A DNA stretch of 64,000 nucleotides from Pythium myriotylum (lineage: Eukaryota; Oomycota; Peronosporomycetes; Pythiales; Pythiaceae), in assembly GCA_023091665.1 (NCBI GenBank), contig JALJCQ010000023.1:1488001-1552000 (forward strand), in the 5' to 3' direction. Position 1 is the first letter of the stretch. Each line of letters opens with the position of its first letter. The position numbers were made by a program, and so were the translations under genes. Shown here piece by piece: positions 22,497-32,570 of the stretch. The notes beneath the pieces were generated by a model. That model did no database searches. It saw only the letters and a program-made list of their open reading frames with translations, and was not told where the DNA came from.

Positions 22497-23687
22497 ATGG
22501 TCAAGCTCTCCACCATCCTCGCCGCAGTCACGGCCACCGCCGCCTGCCTCGCCTTCGCCGACGCACACCCCGGCGCGCACCACGAGCGATCGCTCCAAGA
22601 GATCGCCAACAGCCACCTCTTCCGAGTCAACGCACACCGATCGCTCGCCGCATGCGCCAACAGCAAGAGCCTGCGCGAGCTCCAGCAGCGCGCCGCCGAC
22701 CGACGCCTCGAGACCATCAAGAGCATCCAGGCCGAGTGTCGCCGACTCGCCGCCGCAGACGTGCTCGCCAAGGACCACAAGTCGACGCTCACGGGCGTCA
22801 CGCCTACCAACTTCGACGCCGTCGCGCTCTTCGGATCCACGCCCAAGTGCGTGCTCGAGCCCGAGGTGACCCAGGGTCCGTACTACGTCAGCGGCGAGTT
22901 CATCCGCAAAGACATCCGTGAGAAAGAGCCCGGCATCGACATCTACGCGCAGCTGCAGTTCATCGACATCAACACGTGCTCGCCCGTGCCAGACTACTAC
23001 GTCGACTTCTGGCACTGCAACTCCACCGGTGTCTACTCGGGCGTCGTCGGTGGCAATGGCAACGCCAACGACCTCACCAACCTCGACAACACCGCACTCC
23101 GCGGTCTCTACCCGACTGACGAGGACGGCCTCGTGCAGTTCGTGAGCAAGATCCCGGGCCATTACTCCGGTCGCGCCCCACACATCCACGTTCTCGGCAG
23201 CCACGGCGGCACCCTGCTCGCCAACAACACCTACAGCGGCGGTGGCGCCTCGAGCGTCGGTCAGCTCTTCTTCGACGAGACGCTCTTCGCGGAGGTCCGC
23301 AAGACCGGCGTGTACACGACCAACAACCACCCGTTGACGCTCAACGCTGCGGATGGTATCTTCAACGAGGCGACGGCCACGGGCTTCGATCCGGTGATCG
23401 AGTATGTGTACCTGGGTGATACCGTGGCGGACGGTCTGTTCTCGTGGATCTCGATTGGTGTGGACATGAAGATCTCCAAGACGGTGGGGGCTGCGGCGAC
23501 ATGGACGGCGACTGGTGGTGTGGCGAACCCGGGTGGCGCAGGTGGTCCAGACGGCTCGGGTGGTCCGGGCGGTTCGGGTGGTCCAGGAGGTCCTGGTGGT
23601 CCTGGTGGTCCCGGTGGTCCCGGTGGCTCGGGTGGCCCCCCACCTGGAGTATCCCCGACGACTGCGTCTCCTGTCACTCAGTCCTAA
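22497..23687 (+). CDS. Secreted intradiol ring-cleavage dioxygenase, copy A-right
   Basis: 396 residues from the ATG that begins the signal peptide. Identical to A-left through VDMKISKT, including the ligand set Tyr180, Tyr223, His229 and His231. The tail then differs: VGAAATWTATGGVANPGGAG resembles copies B and D rather than A-left. It continues into a longer Gly-Pro collagen-like run of GPGG/GSGG repeats and ends PVTQS like A-left. The repeat-rich tail may be a flexible linker or wall-attachment segment (inference). All catalytic positions are present, so it is probably functional. Confidence 0.9.
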   Translation: MVKLSTILAAVTATAACLAFADAHPGAHHERSLQEIANSHLFRVNAHRSLAACANSKSLRELQQRAADRRLETIKSIQAECRRLAAADVLAKDHKSTLTGVTPTNFDAVALFGSTPKCVLEPEVTQGPYYVSGEFIRKDIREKEPGIDIYAQLQFIDINTCSPVPDYYVDFWHCNSTGVYSGVVGGNGNANDLTNLDNTALRGLYPTDEDGLVQFVSKIPGHYSGRAPHIHVLGSHGGTLLANNTYSGGGASSVGQLFFDETLFAEVRKTGVYTTNNHPLTLNAADGIFNEATATGFDPVIEYVYLGDTVADGLFSWISIGVDMKISKTVGAAATWTATGGVANPGGAGGPDGSGGPGGSGGPGGPGGPGGPGGPGGSGGPPPGVSPTTASPVTQS

Positions 23688-23889
23688 GTGCTGACCGCCG
23701 CGGAGGTTTCCGCTGATTGACTCCGTTTGGAAATGGGCACAACTTGCGTCTCTCCGTAGCGACCTCTTTGGTCCAGAACATGGGGCTGTGTGTGATCCGT
23801 TCTGTTTCCGCAGGTGCGGCGAGTAGCGGAAAGAGGATGGAATTTTGAATCAAATACACGGAATTTCTTGACAGCTCGTGTGCACTTAC

Positions 23890-24419
23890 TTATAGTTACG
23901 TGCACTTGCTCGTTTTGCTGGTGGTGCCAAGGATTGATCCCCACGAACTGATCTGTGCAGGCAAGAAGCTTCGGCAGCAACTGGTTTGGTTTGGTATCAT
24001 CGATGGATCTCGCTTAGTTCTGGTTAGCTCGTCTCGATCACCTCACTTAGTTCGAAACCTCGATCTGGCTTAGTTCTCGTTAGTTCGCCTCGGTCATCTG
24101 AGGTAGTACAGTGTACGATCATAGCCTCGTTCGAAACGTGGACTAACTTCCGCACTTCCGGTGGCCGTTCCTGCCGATCCTCGACGTCTCAGTGAGATTG
24201 CTCGTCAGCGGAGACACCGACATGGCTTGAAGCCATCGCAGCGATCGATCGCCGCTGATCCACGATTCGGTCGGTCGCCTGCTGTATCCAGAGCGTGCTT
24301 CGGAGGCAGCCAGCACCGCCGTAACCCTCACCCCGGTCGACTGCGAAAGAAGTTGGGCCCGTTCGTGAAGACCAGCGCCTCTCCCATTTATTTCCATTCC
24401 CGCAATCTCACCAAGCTAT
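23890..24419. other. Intergenic between pairs A and B
   Basis: Contains short degenerate repeats around CTTAGTTC and GTTAGTTCG at about 24010-24100. No supported gene; an open plus-strand frame at 24161-24469 runs into the START-like fragment and could be its upstream part. Confidence 0.35.
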
Positions 24420-25174
24420 TTGAAGCGTTGGTCTTCCCTGGCTCACGAGACGAAGTGGCTCGAGAGTAGCCAGAAGCAGCTCGGTCGGCTCTTGCACGAA
24501 CATCGCTTAGCGTCTTATGCGATTAAGCGGCTCAACGAAAGCCAACTAACGGACGACTGGGACGCAAACATCCGAACGTGGCGAGCAATCACACGGCGGT
24601 ATTACACGCCGCTGACGATTGATGACTACGAGAACGAGGTGGACGCGTCCTGGAAAGAGCTCAATACGTTCCTCTGGAGTCCCGAAACGCGCAACATTGG
24701 AGCGAGTTGCTTTGGTGGCAAGGGCAAGGTCGAATTGTCGAGGCCCGCGACGCCGTGCAGTTCAACTTCGAGAAGACATTCCGTGGATACTCGATGCAAG
24801 ACTTTGTCGACACTGTCTGGAGCCTCTACACTAACCAGGGCGATCTAAACAAGCTGTTGAATGCCGGTCGCGCGAGAGGCTGGGTCGAAGTTCTGCAAAA
24901 GCTTACACCGGACGACTGGATCATTCGCTGTACAAATAGGTATCCGGCGATCCCTGTGGATGTGCATAAGATTTATCTCGTGTCACGAGTGAGAACGGAG
25001 GCAGGGTCGACGCAGTTTGTGCGTTCGTTGTGTATTCCGGAGGTCCAGAAGAAGACTTGTGAGCCCACCGACATTTGGAACACGAACTTCGTTTGGACTC
25101 GCTTCGAATCCCAAGAAGCGTTTCGACTCGTGGCCCTCTGCTGGGTGCTGCGCTCCACAGCAGCATGCTGCTGA
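24420..25174 (+). pseudogene. START-like-domain protein fragment (oomycete family), left copy
   Basis: Two overlapping frames: 24420-24848 (basic, helical, WRAITRRYYTPLTIDDYENE) shifting near 24710 into 24707-25174 (QFNFEKTFRGYSMQDFVDTVWSLY ... DDWIIRCTNRYPAIPVDVHKIYLVSR). The second part resembles the START-like domain of oomycete proteins often labelled M96 mating-specific or bZIP-associated. That assignment is from memory of the family's style and is not certain. From about 24750 it lies inside the left arm of repeat B; the same segment recurs at 30863-31250. The frame change suggests a broken gene, though an intron cannot be excluded. Confidence 0.4.
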
Positions 25175-25405
25175 GTCCAGAATAGCCCATCCCAGCTTCT
25201 TGAGAACAAACGACACGAACAGAATTGTACTCGATGTACAAAATACATGTGTTGCTCTTCTTTGTGAGTGTACTCGTCAGCTCGTCCCAACCACAGGCGT
25301 GTCGTCTCTACGTTAAAGGTCTTGACTACAACCGAGGTCGTTCCAGCTTGATTTCGAGGGAGTCACAGAGATCGACTCCAAAGGTTTTTCGCTCGATAGA
25401 GCCAC

Positions 25406-26551
25406 TTACGCCTCGGTCGGCGGAAGCGGAGGACGACCGCTGCCGCTGCCGCCCGGAGGACCACCAGGGCCACCCGGACCACCCGGTCCGCCCGGGCCAC
25501 CGGCACCGCCAGCATTCGCGACACCACCGTTCGCCGTCCACGTCGCCGCTGCGCGAACCGACTTGGAGATGGTCATGTCCACACCAATCGAGATCCACGA
25601 GAAGAGACCGTCCTCCACCTTGTCGCCCAGGTACACGTACTCGACGATCGGATCGAAGCCTGAGGCCGCGGCCTCACCGAAGATCGAGTCCTTTTCGTTG
25701 GTCGTGACAGACTGCGTGTTGGTCGCGTACACGCCGGTCTTCTCGACCTCGGTGATGAGGCTCTGGTCGAAGAAGAGCTGGCCGACGCTGGCCACACCAC
25801 CGCCGCTGTACGTGTTGTTGGGCAGCACGGAGCCGCCGTGGTTGCCGAGGATGTGCAAGTGCGTCGTTCTTCCGGTGTAGTGGCCTGGGAACTTGGTCAC
25901 GAACTGCACGAGGCCGTCCTTGTCGGTCGGGTAGAGGCCACGCGCAAACGTGTTGTTGATGTTGCTCGCGTCGTTGCTGTCACCGTTGCCCCTGGCCACG
26001 ACACCCGCGTACACGCCGGTGGAGTTGCAGTGCCAGAAGTCGACGTAGTAGTCAGGCACGGCCGTGCACGTGTTGATGTCGATGAACTGCAGCTGCGCGT
26101 AGAGGTCGACGCCCGGCTGCGTCTCGCGGACGTCATTGCGGATGAGCTCGCCGTTGACGTAGTACGGACCCTGGGTCACCTCGGGCTCGAGCACGCACTT
26201 GGGCGTGGATCCGAAGAGCGCGACGGCATCGAAGTTGGTGGGCGTGACACCCGTGAGGCTCGACTTGTGGTCCTTGGCGATGGAGTCGGCCACGGTGAGA
26301 CGTCGGCGACGCTCATCCTGGATGCTCTTGATGGTCTCGAGGCGTCGGTCGGCGGCGCGCTGCTGGAGCTCACGCAGGTTCTTGTTGTTGGCGCATGCGG
26401 CGAGCGATCGGTGCGCGTTGGCTCGGAAGAGGTGGCTGTTGGCGGCTTCGAGGAGCGATCGCTCGTGGTGTTGACCAGGGTGCGCATCGGCGACGGCGAG
26501 GTAGGCGGCGGTGGCCGTGACAGTGGCGAGGATGGTCGAGAGTTGGACCAT
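25406..26551 (-). CDS. Secreted intradiol ring-cleavage dioxygenase, copy B-left
   Basis: 381 residues from ATG at 26551. Signal peptide MVQLSTILATVTATAAYLAV, probable cleavage after ADA. Ligand residues: Tyr181 (STGVYAG), Tyr225 (PGHYTGR), His231 and His233 (THLHI). One residue near position 133 (VNGE) differs from B-right (VSGE). The tail is a short Gly/Pro run (about 35 residues) ending PPTEA with no Thr-rich segment. It diverges from B-right across a shared 2.2-kb intergenic region. Confidence 0.9.
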   Translation of the reverse strand: MVQLSTILATVTATAAYLAVADAHPGQHHERSLLEAANSHLFRANAHRSLAACANNKNLRELQQRAADRRLETIKSIQDERRRRLTVADSIAKDHKSSLTGVTPTNFDAVALFGSTPKCVLEPEVTQGPYYVNGELIRNDVRETQPGVDLYAQLQFIDINTCTAVPDYYVDFWHCNSTGVYAGVVARGNGDSNDASNINNTFARGLYPTDKDGLVQFVTKFPGHYTGRTTHLHILGNHGGSVLPNNTYSGGGVASVGQLFFDQSLITEVEKTGVYATNTQSVTTNEKDSIFGEAAASGFDPIVEYVYLGDKVEDGLFSWISIGVDMTISKSVRAAATWTANGGVANAGGAGGPGGPGGPGGPGGPPGGSGSGRPPLPPTEA

Positions 26552-26641
26552 GTTCGTGGTTTGCCTTGGTTGGGGTTGGTTTGGGAGGGCTGGTTGGCTG
26601 GTTGGCTGGCTGGTTGCCTGGTTTCCTGGTTGATTGGGAGG

Positions 26642-26656
26642 AAAATCCGAAGTGAG
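26642..26656 (-). promoter_or_regulatory. Oomycete-type start-site motif, B-left
   Basis: The minus strand reads CTCACTTCGGATTTT, close to the initiator/flanking consensus, about 90-105 bp upstream of the ATG. A (CCAGCCAA)-like imperfect repeat lies between the motif and the ATG. Confidence 0.55.
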
Positions 26657-27396
26657 AGGACACGAGATGGAGCGGAAGGAGGTGGAGAGCTAGGTTGGAC
26701 GGAGTTGGTGACTTTGGACTACGGCTATGGGTGAGGTGTCTCTACCTCTGCACGAGCTAGAGCAGGCCGTTTCAGCGGTGACGCGAGTCTCGCGTGCTCG
26801 TGATTCCGCGGGTTCGGGAGGCTGATCTTTGACGGTTACACTCTACGGTATTGACGGTATTGGAGGGCGAAGACAGAAAAAAACGGTCGCTAGCACTCCA
26901 TATAGTGGGATTGCTCGAGTGGCTCGTGGGAGGGCTGATGATTCTTTTGTCGTGTGTCTCTCCCAAGGTTGCAGGTAGAGAGACGGTGAGTTTGGGAGGT
27001 GGAGAAGGGCCAGGAGGTGAAGAGACCGGAGGCGCGCGCGAGTGGAGAAGAGAGGTGGGTACAGGTGCCGTCGATCAGGGTCGATGACTGCGAATTGAAG
27101 AGCTTGAGCTGATCTTCTCACACGGGGCACTGGAGTGCACGTACTATGGTCGCGTCGTTAAATGGGGTGTAGCGATTAACTCTCCTCATCTCTGCCGTGA
27201 GGTGGACAGGACTCAACGGTCGACCGCGACCGTCTGCTCTCACGGTCTGATTACTTTGCGGCGTGAGTGTCCAACTTGGAGCAGTGATAATTTCGTCACC
27301 GAGAGACTCGTTCCCTCCTTCAACAAAGCAGGGTCAATCGGTTCAACTCGTTGATGATCGAGAGTGTAGACGGGGCGAGAAACCATTTCAGCGGTC

Positions 27397-27939
27397 CTGG
27401 GAGAGCTGAAGAGCGTGGGAGGGAAATGGATGACACGCTTGAGCAGAGTTACTTGATAGATCGTAGCTCGTGTCACAGGATCGTCTAGAGAATGCATGAA
27501 CTTGTCAAACCTGCGCTGTTCTCACCTGCGACAAAATCATCTCGAGCGATGCGCTGTCCCACTCTTCAGTGCAACCGAGCTTCTCATGGATAGACTCGTC
27601 TTATTTTTCGCAAAACGTGACCACGTTTACAAACCCGTAAGCGAAGAGGGAGTGAACGGCATACAACCATTTCCAGTTGCCCGAGGTTCTGGCTGTAGCT
27701 TCTCGTCCCCGTTCGCATACGCAAGACCCGTGTCTCGATCGACCGTCACCGTCAACTAAACGTGAGCCCTGAAGCAATTCTAAACCCAAAACAACCACAT
27801 ACCATCATCATGTCTACGTCAGACGCATATGGTGACGGCAAATCTACCATGCCCTCACTTACGACGAAAAAATCAGCTCCGAAGATGATAGTGTAGGACC
27901 CTTTTGCTTTCGCATAGGTCAAATCCAAACTGACTCATT
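27397..27939. other. Unique centre of pair B
   Basis: 543 bp not shared between the arms, with no gene supported. A ~90-codon open plus-strand frame (27496-27759) has no recognisable features. Confidence 0.5.
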
Positions 27940-28680
27940 GGACCGCTGAAATGGTTCCTCGCCCCGTCTACACTCTCGATCATCAACGAGTTGAACCGAT
28001 TGACCCTGCTTTGTTGAAGGAGGGAACGAGTCTCTCGGTGACGAAATTATCACTGCTCCAAGTTGGACACTCACGCCACAGAGTTATCAGACCGTGAGAG
28101 CAGACGGTCGCGGTCGACCGTTGAGTCCTGTCCACCTCACGGCAGAGATGAGGAGAGTTAATCGCTACACCCCATTTAACGACGCGACCATAGTACGTGC
28201 ACTCCAGTGCCCCGTGTGAGAAGATCAGCTCAAGCTCTTCAATTCGCAGTCATCGACCCTGATCGACGGCACCTGTACCCACCTCTCTTCTCCACTCGCG
28301 CGCGCCTCCGGTCTCTTCACCTCCTGGCCCTTCTCCACCTCCCAAACTCACCGTCTCTCTACCTGCAACCTTGGGAGAGACACACGACAAAAGAATCATC
28401 AGCCCTCCCACGAGCCACTCGAGCAATCCCACTATATGGAGTGCTAGCGACCGTTTTTTTCTGTCTTCGCCCTCCAATACCGTCAATACCGTAGAGTGTA
28501 ACCGTCAAAGATCAGCCTCCCGAACCCGCGGAATCACGAGCACGCGAGACTCGCGTCACCGCTGAAACGGCCTGCTCTAGCTCGTGCAGAGGTAGAGACA
28601 CCTCACCCATAGCCGTAGTCCAAAGTCACCAACTCCGTCCAACCTAGCTCTCCACCTCCTTCCGCTCCATCTCGTGTCCT

Positions 28681-28695
28681 CTCACTTCGGATTTT
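28681..28695 (+). promoter_or_regulatory. Oomycete-type start-site motif, B-right
   Basis: CTCACTTCGGATTTT, mirror of the B-left motif, 105 bp upstream of the ATG. Confidence 0.55.
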
Positions 28696-28785
28696 CCTCC
28701 CAATCAACCAGGAAACCAGGCAACCAGCCAGCCAACCAGCCAACCAGCCCTCCCAAACCAACCCCAACCAAGGCAAACCACGAAC

Positions 28786-29931
28786 ATGGTCCAACTCTCG
28801 ACCATCCTCGCCACTGTCACGGCCACCGCCGCCTACCTCGCCGTCGCCGATGCGCACCCTGGTCAACACCACGAGCGATCGCTCCTCGAAGCCGCCAACA
28901 GCCACCTCTTCCGAGCCAACGCGCACCGATCGCTCGCCGCATGCGCCAACAACAAGAACCTGCGTGAGCTCCAGCAGCGCGCCGCCGACCGACGCCTCGA
29001 GACCATCAAGAGCATCCAGGATGAGCGTCGCCGACGTCTCACCGTGGCCGACTCCATCGCCAAGGACCACAAGTCGAGCCTCACGGGTGTCACGCCCACC
29101 AACTTCGATGCCGTCGCGCTCTTCGGATCCACGCCCAAGTGCGTGCTCGAGCCCGAGGTGACCCAGGGTCCGTACTACGTCAGCGGCGAGCTCATCCGCA
29201 ATGATGTCCGCGAGACGCAGCCGGGCGTCGATCTCTACGCGCAGCTGCAGTTCATCGACATCAACACGTGCACGGCCGTGCCTGACTACTACGTCGACTT
29301 CTGGCACTGCAACTCCACCGGCGTGTACGCGGGCGTCGTGGCCAGGGGCAACGGTGACAGCAACGACGCGAGCAACATCAACAACACGTTTGCGCGTGGC
29401 CTCTACCCGACCGACAAGGACGGCCTCGTGCAGTTCGTGACCAAGTTCCCAGGCCACTACACCGGAAGAACGACGCACTTGCACATCCTCGGCAACCACG
29501 GCGGCTCCGTGCTGCCCAACAACACGTACAGCGGCGGTGGTGTGGCCAGCGTCGGCCAGCTCTTCTTCGACCAGAGCCTCATCACCGAGGTCGAGAAGAC
29601 CGGCGTGTACGCGACCAACACGCAGTCTGTCACGACCAACGAAAAGGACTCGATCTTCGGTGAGGCCGCGGCCTCAGGCTTCGATCCGATCGTCGAGTAC
29701 GTGTACCTGGGCGACAAGGTGGAGGACGGTCTCTTCTCGTGGATCTCGATTGGTGTGGACATGACCATCTCCAAGTCGGTTCGCGCAGCGGCGACGTGGA
29801 CGGCGAACGGTGGTGTCGCGAATGCTGGCGGTGCCGGTGGCCCGGGCGGACCGGGTGGTCCGGGTGGCCCTGGTGGTCCTCCGGGCGGCAGCGGCAGCGG
29901 TCGTCCTCCGCTTCCGCCGACCGAGGCGTAA
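28786..29931 (+). CDS. Secreted intradiol ring-cleavage dioxygenase, copy B-right
   Basis: 381 residues. Same as B-left apart from Ser for Asn near residue 133 and a few silent changes in the same stretch. Signal peptide, ligands (Tyr181, Tyr225, His231, His233) and the PPTEA tail are all conserved. The low divergence over the whole arm means a recent duplication or continuing gene conversion. Its 3' flank holds the hAT insertion about 270 bp past the stop. Confidence 0.9.
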   Translation: MVQLSTILATVTATAAYLAVADAHPGQHHERSLLEAANSHLFRANAHRSLAACANNKNLRELQQRAADRRLETIKSIQDERRRRLTVADSIAKDHKSSLTGVTPTNFDAVALFGSTPKCVLEPEVTQGPYYVSGELIRNDVRETQPGVDLYAQLQFIDINTCTAVPDYYVDFWHCNSTGVYAGVVARGNGDSNDASNINNTFARGLYPTDKDGLVQFVTKFPGHYTGRTTHLHILGNHGGSVLPNNTYSGGGVASVGQLFFDQSLITEVEKTGVYATNTQSVTTNEKDSIFGEAAASGFDPIVEYVYLGDKVEDGLFSWISIGVDMTISKSVRAAATWTANGGVANAGGAGGPGGPGGPGGPGGPPGGSGSGRPPLPPTEA

Positions 29932-30199
29932 GTGGCTCTATCGAGCGAAAAACCTTTGGAGTCGATCTCTGTGACTCCCTCGAAATCAAGCTGGAACGAC
30001 CTCGGTTGTAGTCAAGACCTTTAACGTAGAGACGACACGCCTGTGGTTGGGACGAGCTGACGAGTACACTCACAAAGAAGAGCAACACATGTATTTTGTA
30101 CATCGAGTACAATTCTGTTCGTGTCGTTTGTTCTCAAGAAGCTGGGATGGGCTATTCTGGACTCAGCAGCATGCTGCTGTGGAGCGCAGCACCCAGCAG

Positions 30200-30854
30200 C
30201 AGGGGTACCAGAATATAATATCGAATTGATTGTGACGATGTCAGAGGCAATAGTTAATTATTCAGTATGCATCACAGCAATAATACTTATTGCAATAACT
30301 GCAGTGTATTGACCATTATGGGACCAACGTAGAAGGATTCCACATGTCCCGACTCGCCTTCAAGAACTTGAGCATTTCAAAGTTGGCTGGGAGCATTGCC
30401 GAGTGGTGTTCCGACAAGACAAACTTACACTCAGAAAAAGGGCGTTCACAATCGTTGCTAGTCGGAGGAATGCACCGCAAGAGTGGCGAATACACAATCG
30501 CACGTGGGATCGTGCGGGTTTCTTCACGGAGCATCTCTGTCGCGACATCCACTTCTGACCAACCTAACAAGTGGTGAGCGGCGAATCGAAAGAGTAGGGA
30601 AGGATTGAGCAAACAGACATGACGAAGCGTACGGTCAAGATTGAATCGAGTGAGGTACGATTGATTGAGCAGACAGAGAAGGAGGAACATGCGGTTAATA
30701 GAGTGTTGTGTGATCATAAACGTGTGGTGGCAAGGCCAGTCAATTATTATTGGCCAAATACTATATTTTACTGGAGCCTCGACAAAAAATAATCCATAAT
30801 TCAATACAATACAATGACAAGTTACTGCAACTGAATAATTTTCTTGGAGCCCTG
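30200..30854 (-). mobile_element. Non-autonomous hAT element (655 bp)
   Basis: Flanked by the exact 8-bp duplication CCCAGCAG (30192-30199 and 30855-30862). Ends are CAGGGGTACCAGAA on the left and, in reverse complement, CAGGGCTCCAAGAA on the right: short imperfect terminal inverted repeats beginning CAGGG, as in hAT elements. The empty site is preserved in the opposite arm at 25138-25145. The interior keeps only the C-terminal end of a transposase. Confidence 0.92.
30316..30600 (-). pseudogene. hAT transposase C-terminal dimerisation-domain fragment
   Basis: The minus-strand frame ends with PPTSNDCERPFSECKFVLSE, then HHSAMLPANFEMLKFLKASR. This matches the hAT C-terminal dimerisation motif (P-x-S-x-x-x-ERxFS ... 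L-x-P-x-N-x-E-x-L-x-FL). The RNase H-like catalytic core is missing, so any movement of this copy would need a transposase in trans. The open frame runs out of the element into the START-like fragment by chance. Confidence 0.8.
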
Positions 30855-30862
30855 CCCAGCAG

Positions 30863-31250
30863 AGGGCCACGAGTCGAAACGCTTCTTGGGATTCGAAGCG
30901 AGTCCAAACGAAGTTCGTGTTCCAAATGTCGGTGGGCTCACAAGTCTTCTTCTGGACCTCCGGAATACACAACGAACGCACAAACTGCGTCGACCCTGCC
31001 TCCGTTCTCACTCGTGACACGAGATAAATCTTATGCACATCCACAGGGATCGCCGGATACCTATTTGTACAGCGAATGATCCAGTCGTCCGGTGTAAGCT
31101 TTTGCAGAACTTCGATCCAGCCTCTCGCGCGACCGGCATTCATCAGCTTGTTTAGATCGTCCTGGTTAGTGTAAAGGCTGCAGACGGTATTGATAAAGTC
31201 TTGCATCGCGTATCCACCGACGGTCTTCTCAAAGTTGAACTGCACGGCGT
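30863..31250 (-). pseudogene. START-like-domain fragment, right copy
   Basis: Inverted counterpart of about 24750-25137 with several substitutions (for example GYAMQDFINTVCSLY against GYSMQDFVDTVWSLY) concentrated near the outer end. It is cut at the outer arm boundary (about 31250) and separated from its C-terminus by the hAT element, so it is non-functional. Confidence 0.5.
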
Positions 31251-31868
31251 TAGAGGACTAGGGCTGATTGCGCACACGAGAAGTGTGAACCCCGAGAGTG
31301 GTGCGATGGGTTCGATATTCCGCCGTTTGTGACTCAGCTCTGCAAAAAAGACCTTGATTGACGTCATTGCATGTTCTGGCAAGAATTACACTTGCAGTGG
31401 CTATTGCATACTTTGCTATGCTTTTTACACTTGATTGTCCTTGCAGCCCCCTCTACACGTACATGAGCCATCTGGAATCGAATAAGGTTGTCGAATCGCC
31501 ATCCATAATTCGTGGTATACATTCTTCAACCAGACAATTCCAACATCTGCTTCGGTGTGAGCGAAACCATCAGGTGCAATGAAAATCCCACTTGTCTTTA
31601 ATTTCGTTCCCGCAATCGGCCGCCATACATCGAAGAACGGAGTCATCGGAGAATGAGTACTGGCAATGGTCACGTTGATCCCGACAATGTCTTTGCCAGT
31701 GACCAGAATCATGTCAACACCACCATAATTGTAAATGCCCGGGTCCAGCAAATCATCGACCCGGTGAGTCCACCGTAACAGAATGTTTCCACCTCCGCTG
31801 AGTGATTGGCTTTATTCTGCAAAACGGGAGCGTCATACAATCCAATGGAAACCGCACTCGACCTAACG
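31251..31868. other. Intergenic with an unassigned minus-strand open frame
   Basis: About 31425-31790 on the minus strand is open and looks protein-like (DPGIYNYGGVDMILVTGKDI ... TPFFDVWRPIAGTKLKTSG) but has no ATG near its start. It may be a gene remnant or an exon; I do not recognise the family. Confidence 0.3.
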
Positions 31869-32567
31869 TTACTGGAGAATCGGCACCGGCCAGCCTTGGT
31901 CGTACTCGTACGAGTAGTGGTCTGGGTAGTCGTACTGGGTCATGCCGAGCACAGTCGTGTACACGAACGCAGTGTGCTCGATCAGCTGGACGCGCTGCTG
32001 CTGCGTGGCCGGACACGGCATGTTGTCCACCATCCAGAGCAGACGCAGCAGCAAGTGGAAGCACGAGAGCGGCAGCGTCTTGCCCGAGCGCTTGAACTGC
32101 TCGAGCTGTGCGTCTGAGATGTTGACTGGCGCGTCCAAACCGGTCTCCTGGCGACACGCAGCCGACGGCTCGCCAAAGTCTCTCGCGAATTGCGCGAACG
32201 GGTCGCTCGGACACGGGTCCGTGGGTAGGCGGTTGTACCAGCAGAACGAGAGCATGGGCACGCTGAAGGCGGTCGTGGCATCGCTAGCCGCGGGGTCGGG
32301 CTGGTTGGTAGGTGACTGGATGTAGTTGAGCCACATGAGTCGCGACGTGAGTGCGCCGCAGCTCTCAGCAGCACACATCTTGGAGAGTTGAGACGCGGAC
32401 GGCGTTGTGCCGCCTTGGAAGTCGAAGCCGGAGATCTGCGCGCATTCGTCAACTGAGGCGGTCATGTTGGCGAAGACGACCGAGTAGGGCCACGCGAGAG
32501 AAGAGGTTACAGCCGAGCTGGAGGCGAAAAGGGAGGCGGTGAGTGCCAGTAGAAGAGTGCGAATCAT
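31869..32567 (-). CDS. Small secreted Cys-rich protein, possibly elicitin-like
   Basis: 232 residues from ATG at 32567. The N-terminus MIRTLLLALTASLFASSSAV is a signal peptide with probable cleavage around residues 19-25. About eight Cys are in the mature part. The segment SQLSKMCAAESCGALTSRLM resembles the central elicitin pattern (LMCxSxxC followed by a hydrophobic helix), but the rest (FHLLLRLLWMVDN..., Tyr/Pro-rich C-terminus YDYPDHYSYEYDQGWP) is unlike canonical 98-residue elicitins. The frame is open upstream without the signal peptide, so the start rests on the signal sequence. Likely extracellular; function unknown. The immediate 5' flank is duplicated (32571-32848). Confidence 0.6.
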   Translation of the reverse strand: MIRTLLLALTASLFASSSAVTSSLAWPYSVVFANMTASVDECAQISGFDFQGGTTPSASQLSKMCAAESCGALTSRLMWLNYIQSPTNQPDPAASDATTAFSVPMLSFCWYNRLPTDPCPSDPFAQFARDFGEPSAACRQETGLDAPVNISDAQLEQFKRSGKTLPLSCFHLLLRLLWMVDNMPCPATQQQRVQLIEHTAFVYTTVLGMTQYDYPDHYSYEYDQGWPVPILQ

Positions 32568-32570
32568 CGA

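Larger units (their letters stand above)
18680..23885. repeat. Inverted-repeat pair A (head-to-head dioxygenase genes)
   Basis: The right inner edge (22427, GCTCACTTTGCAAG...) is the reverse complement of the left inner edge (20085). The 2.3-kb centre (20086-22426) is unique. From the inner edges through about 330 codons the arms are practically identical. Beyond about 19028 and 23483 they drop abruptly to clearly diverged but alignable sequence, including the 3' flanks out to about 18680 and 23885. Confidence 0.9.
24750..31250. repeat. Inverted-repeat pair B, about 2.65-kb arms
   Basis: Left arm about 24750-27396; right arm 27940-31250. The right arm is longer only by a 655-bp hAT element plus its 8-bp duplication. 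After removing these the arm lengths agree to about one base. The arms carry a START-like fragment, a dioxygenase gene and about 0.85 kb of upstream sequence. The unique centre is 27397-27939. The dioxygenases differ by one residue, while the outermost START-like part is more diverged. Confidence 0.92.
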
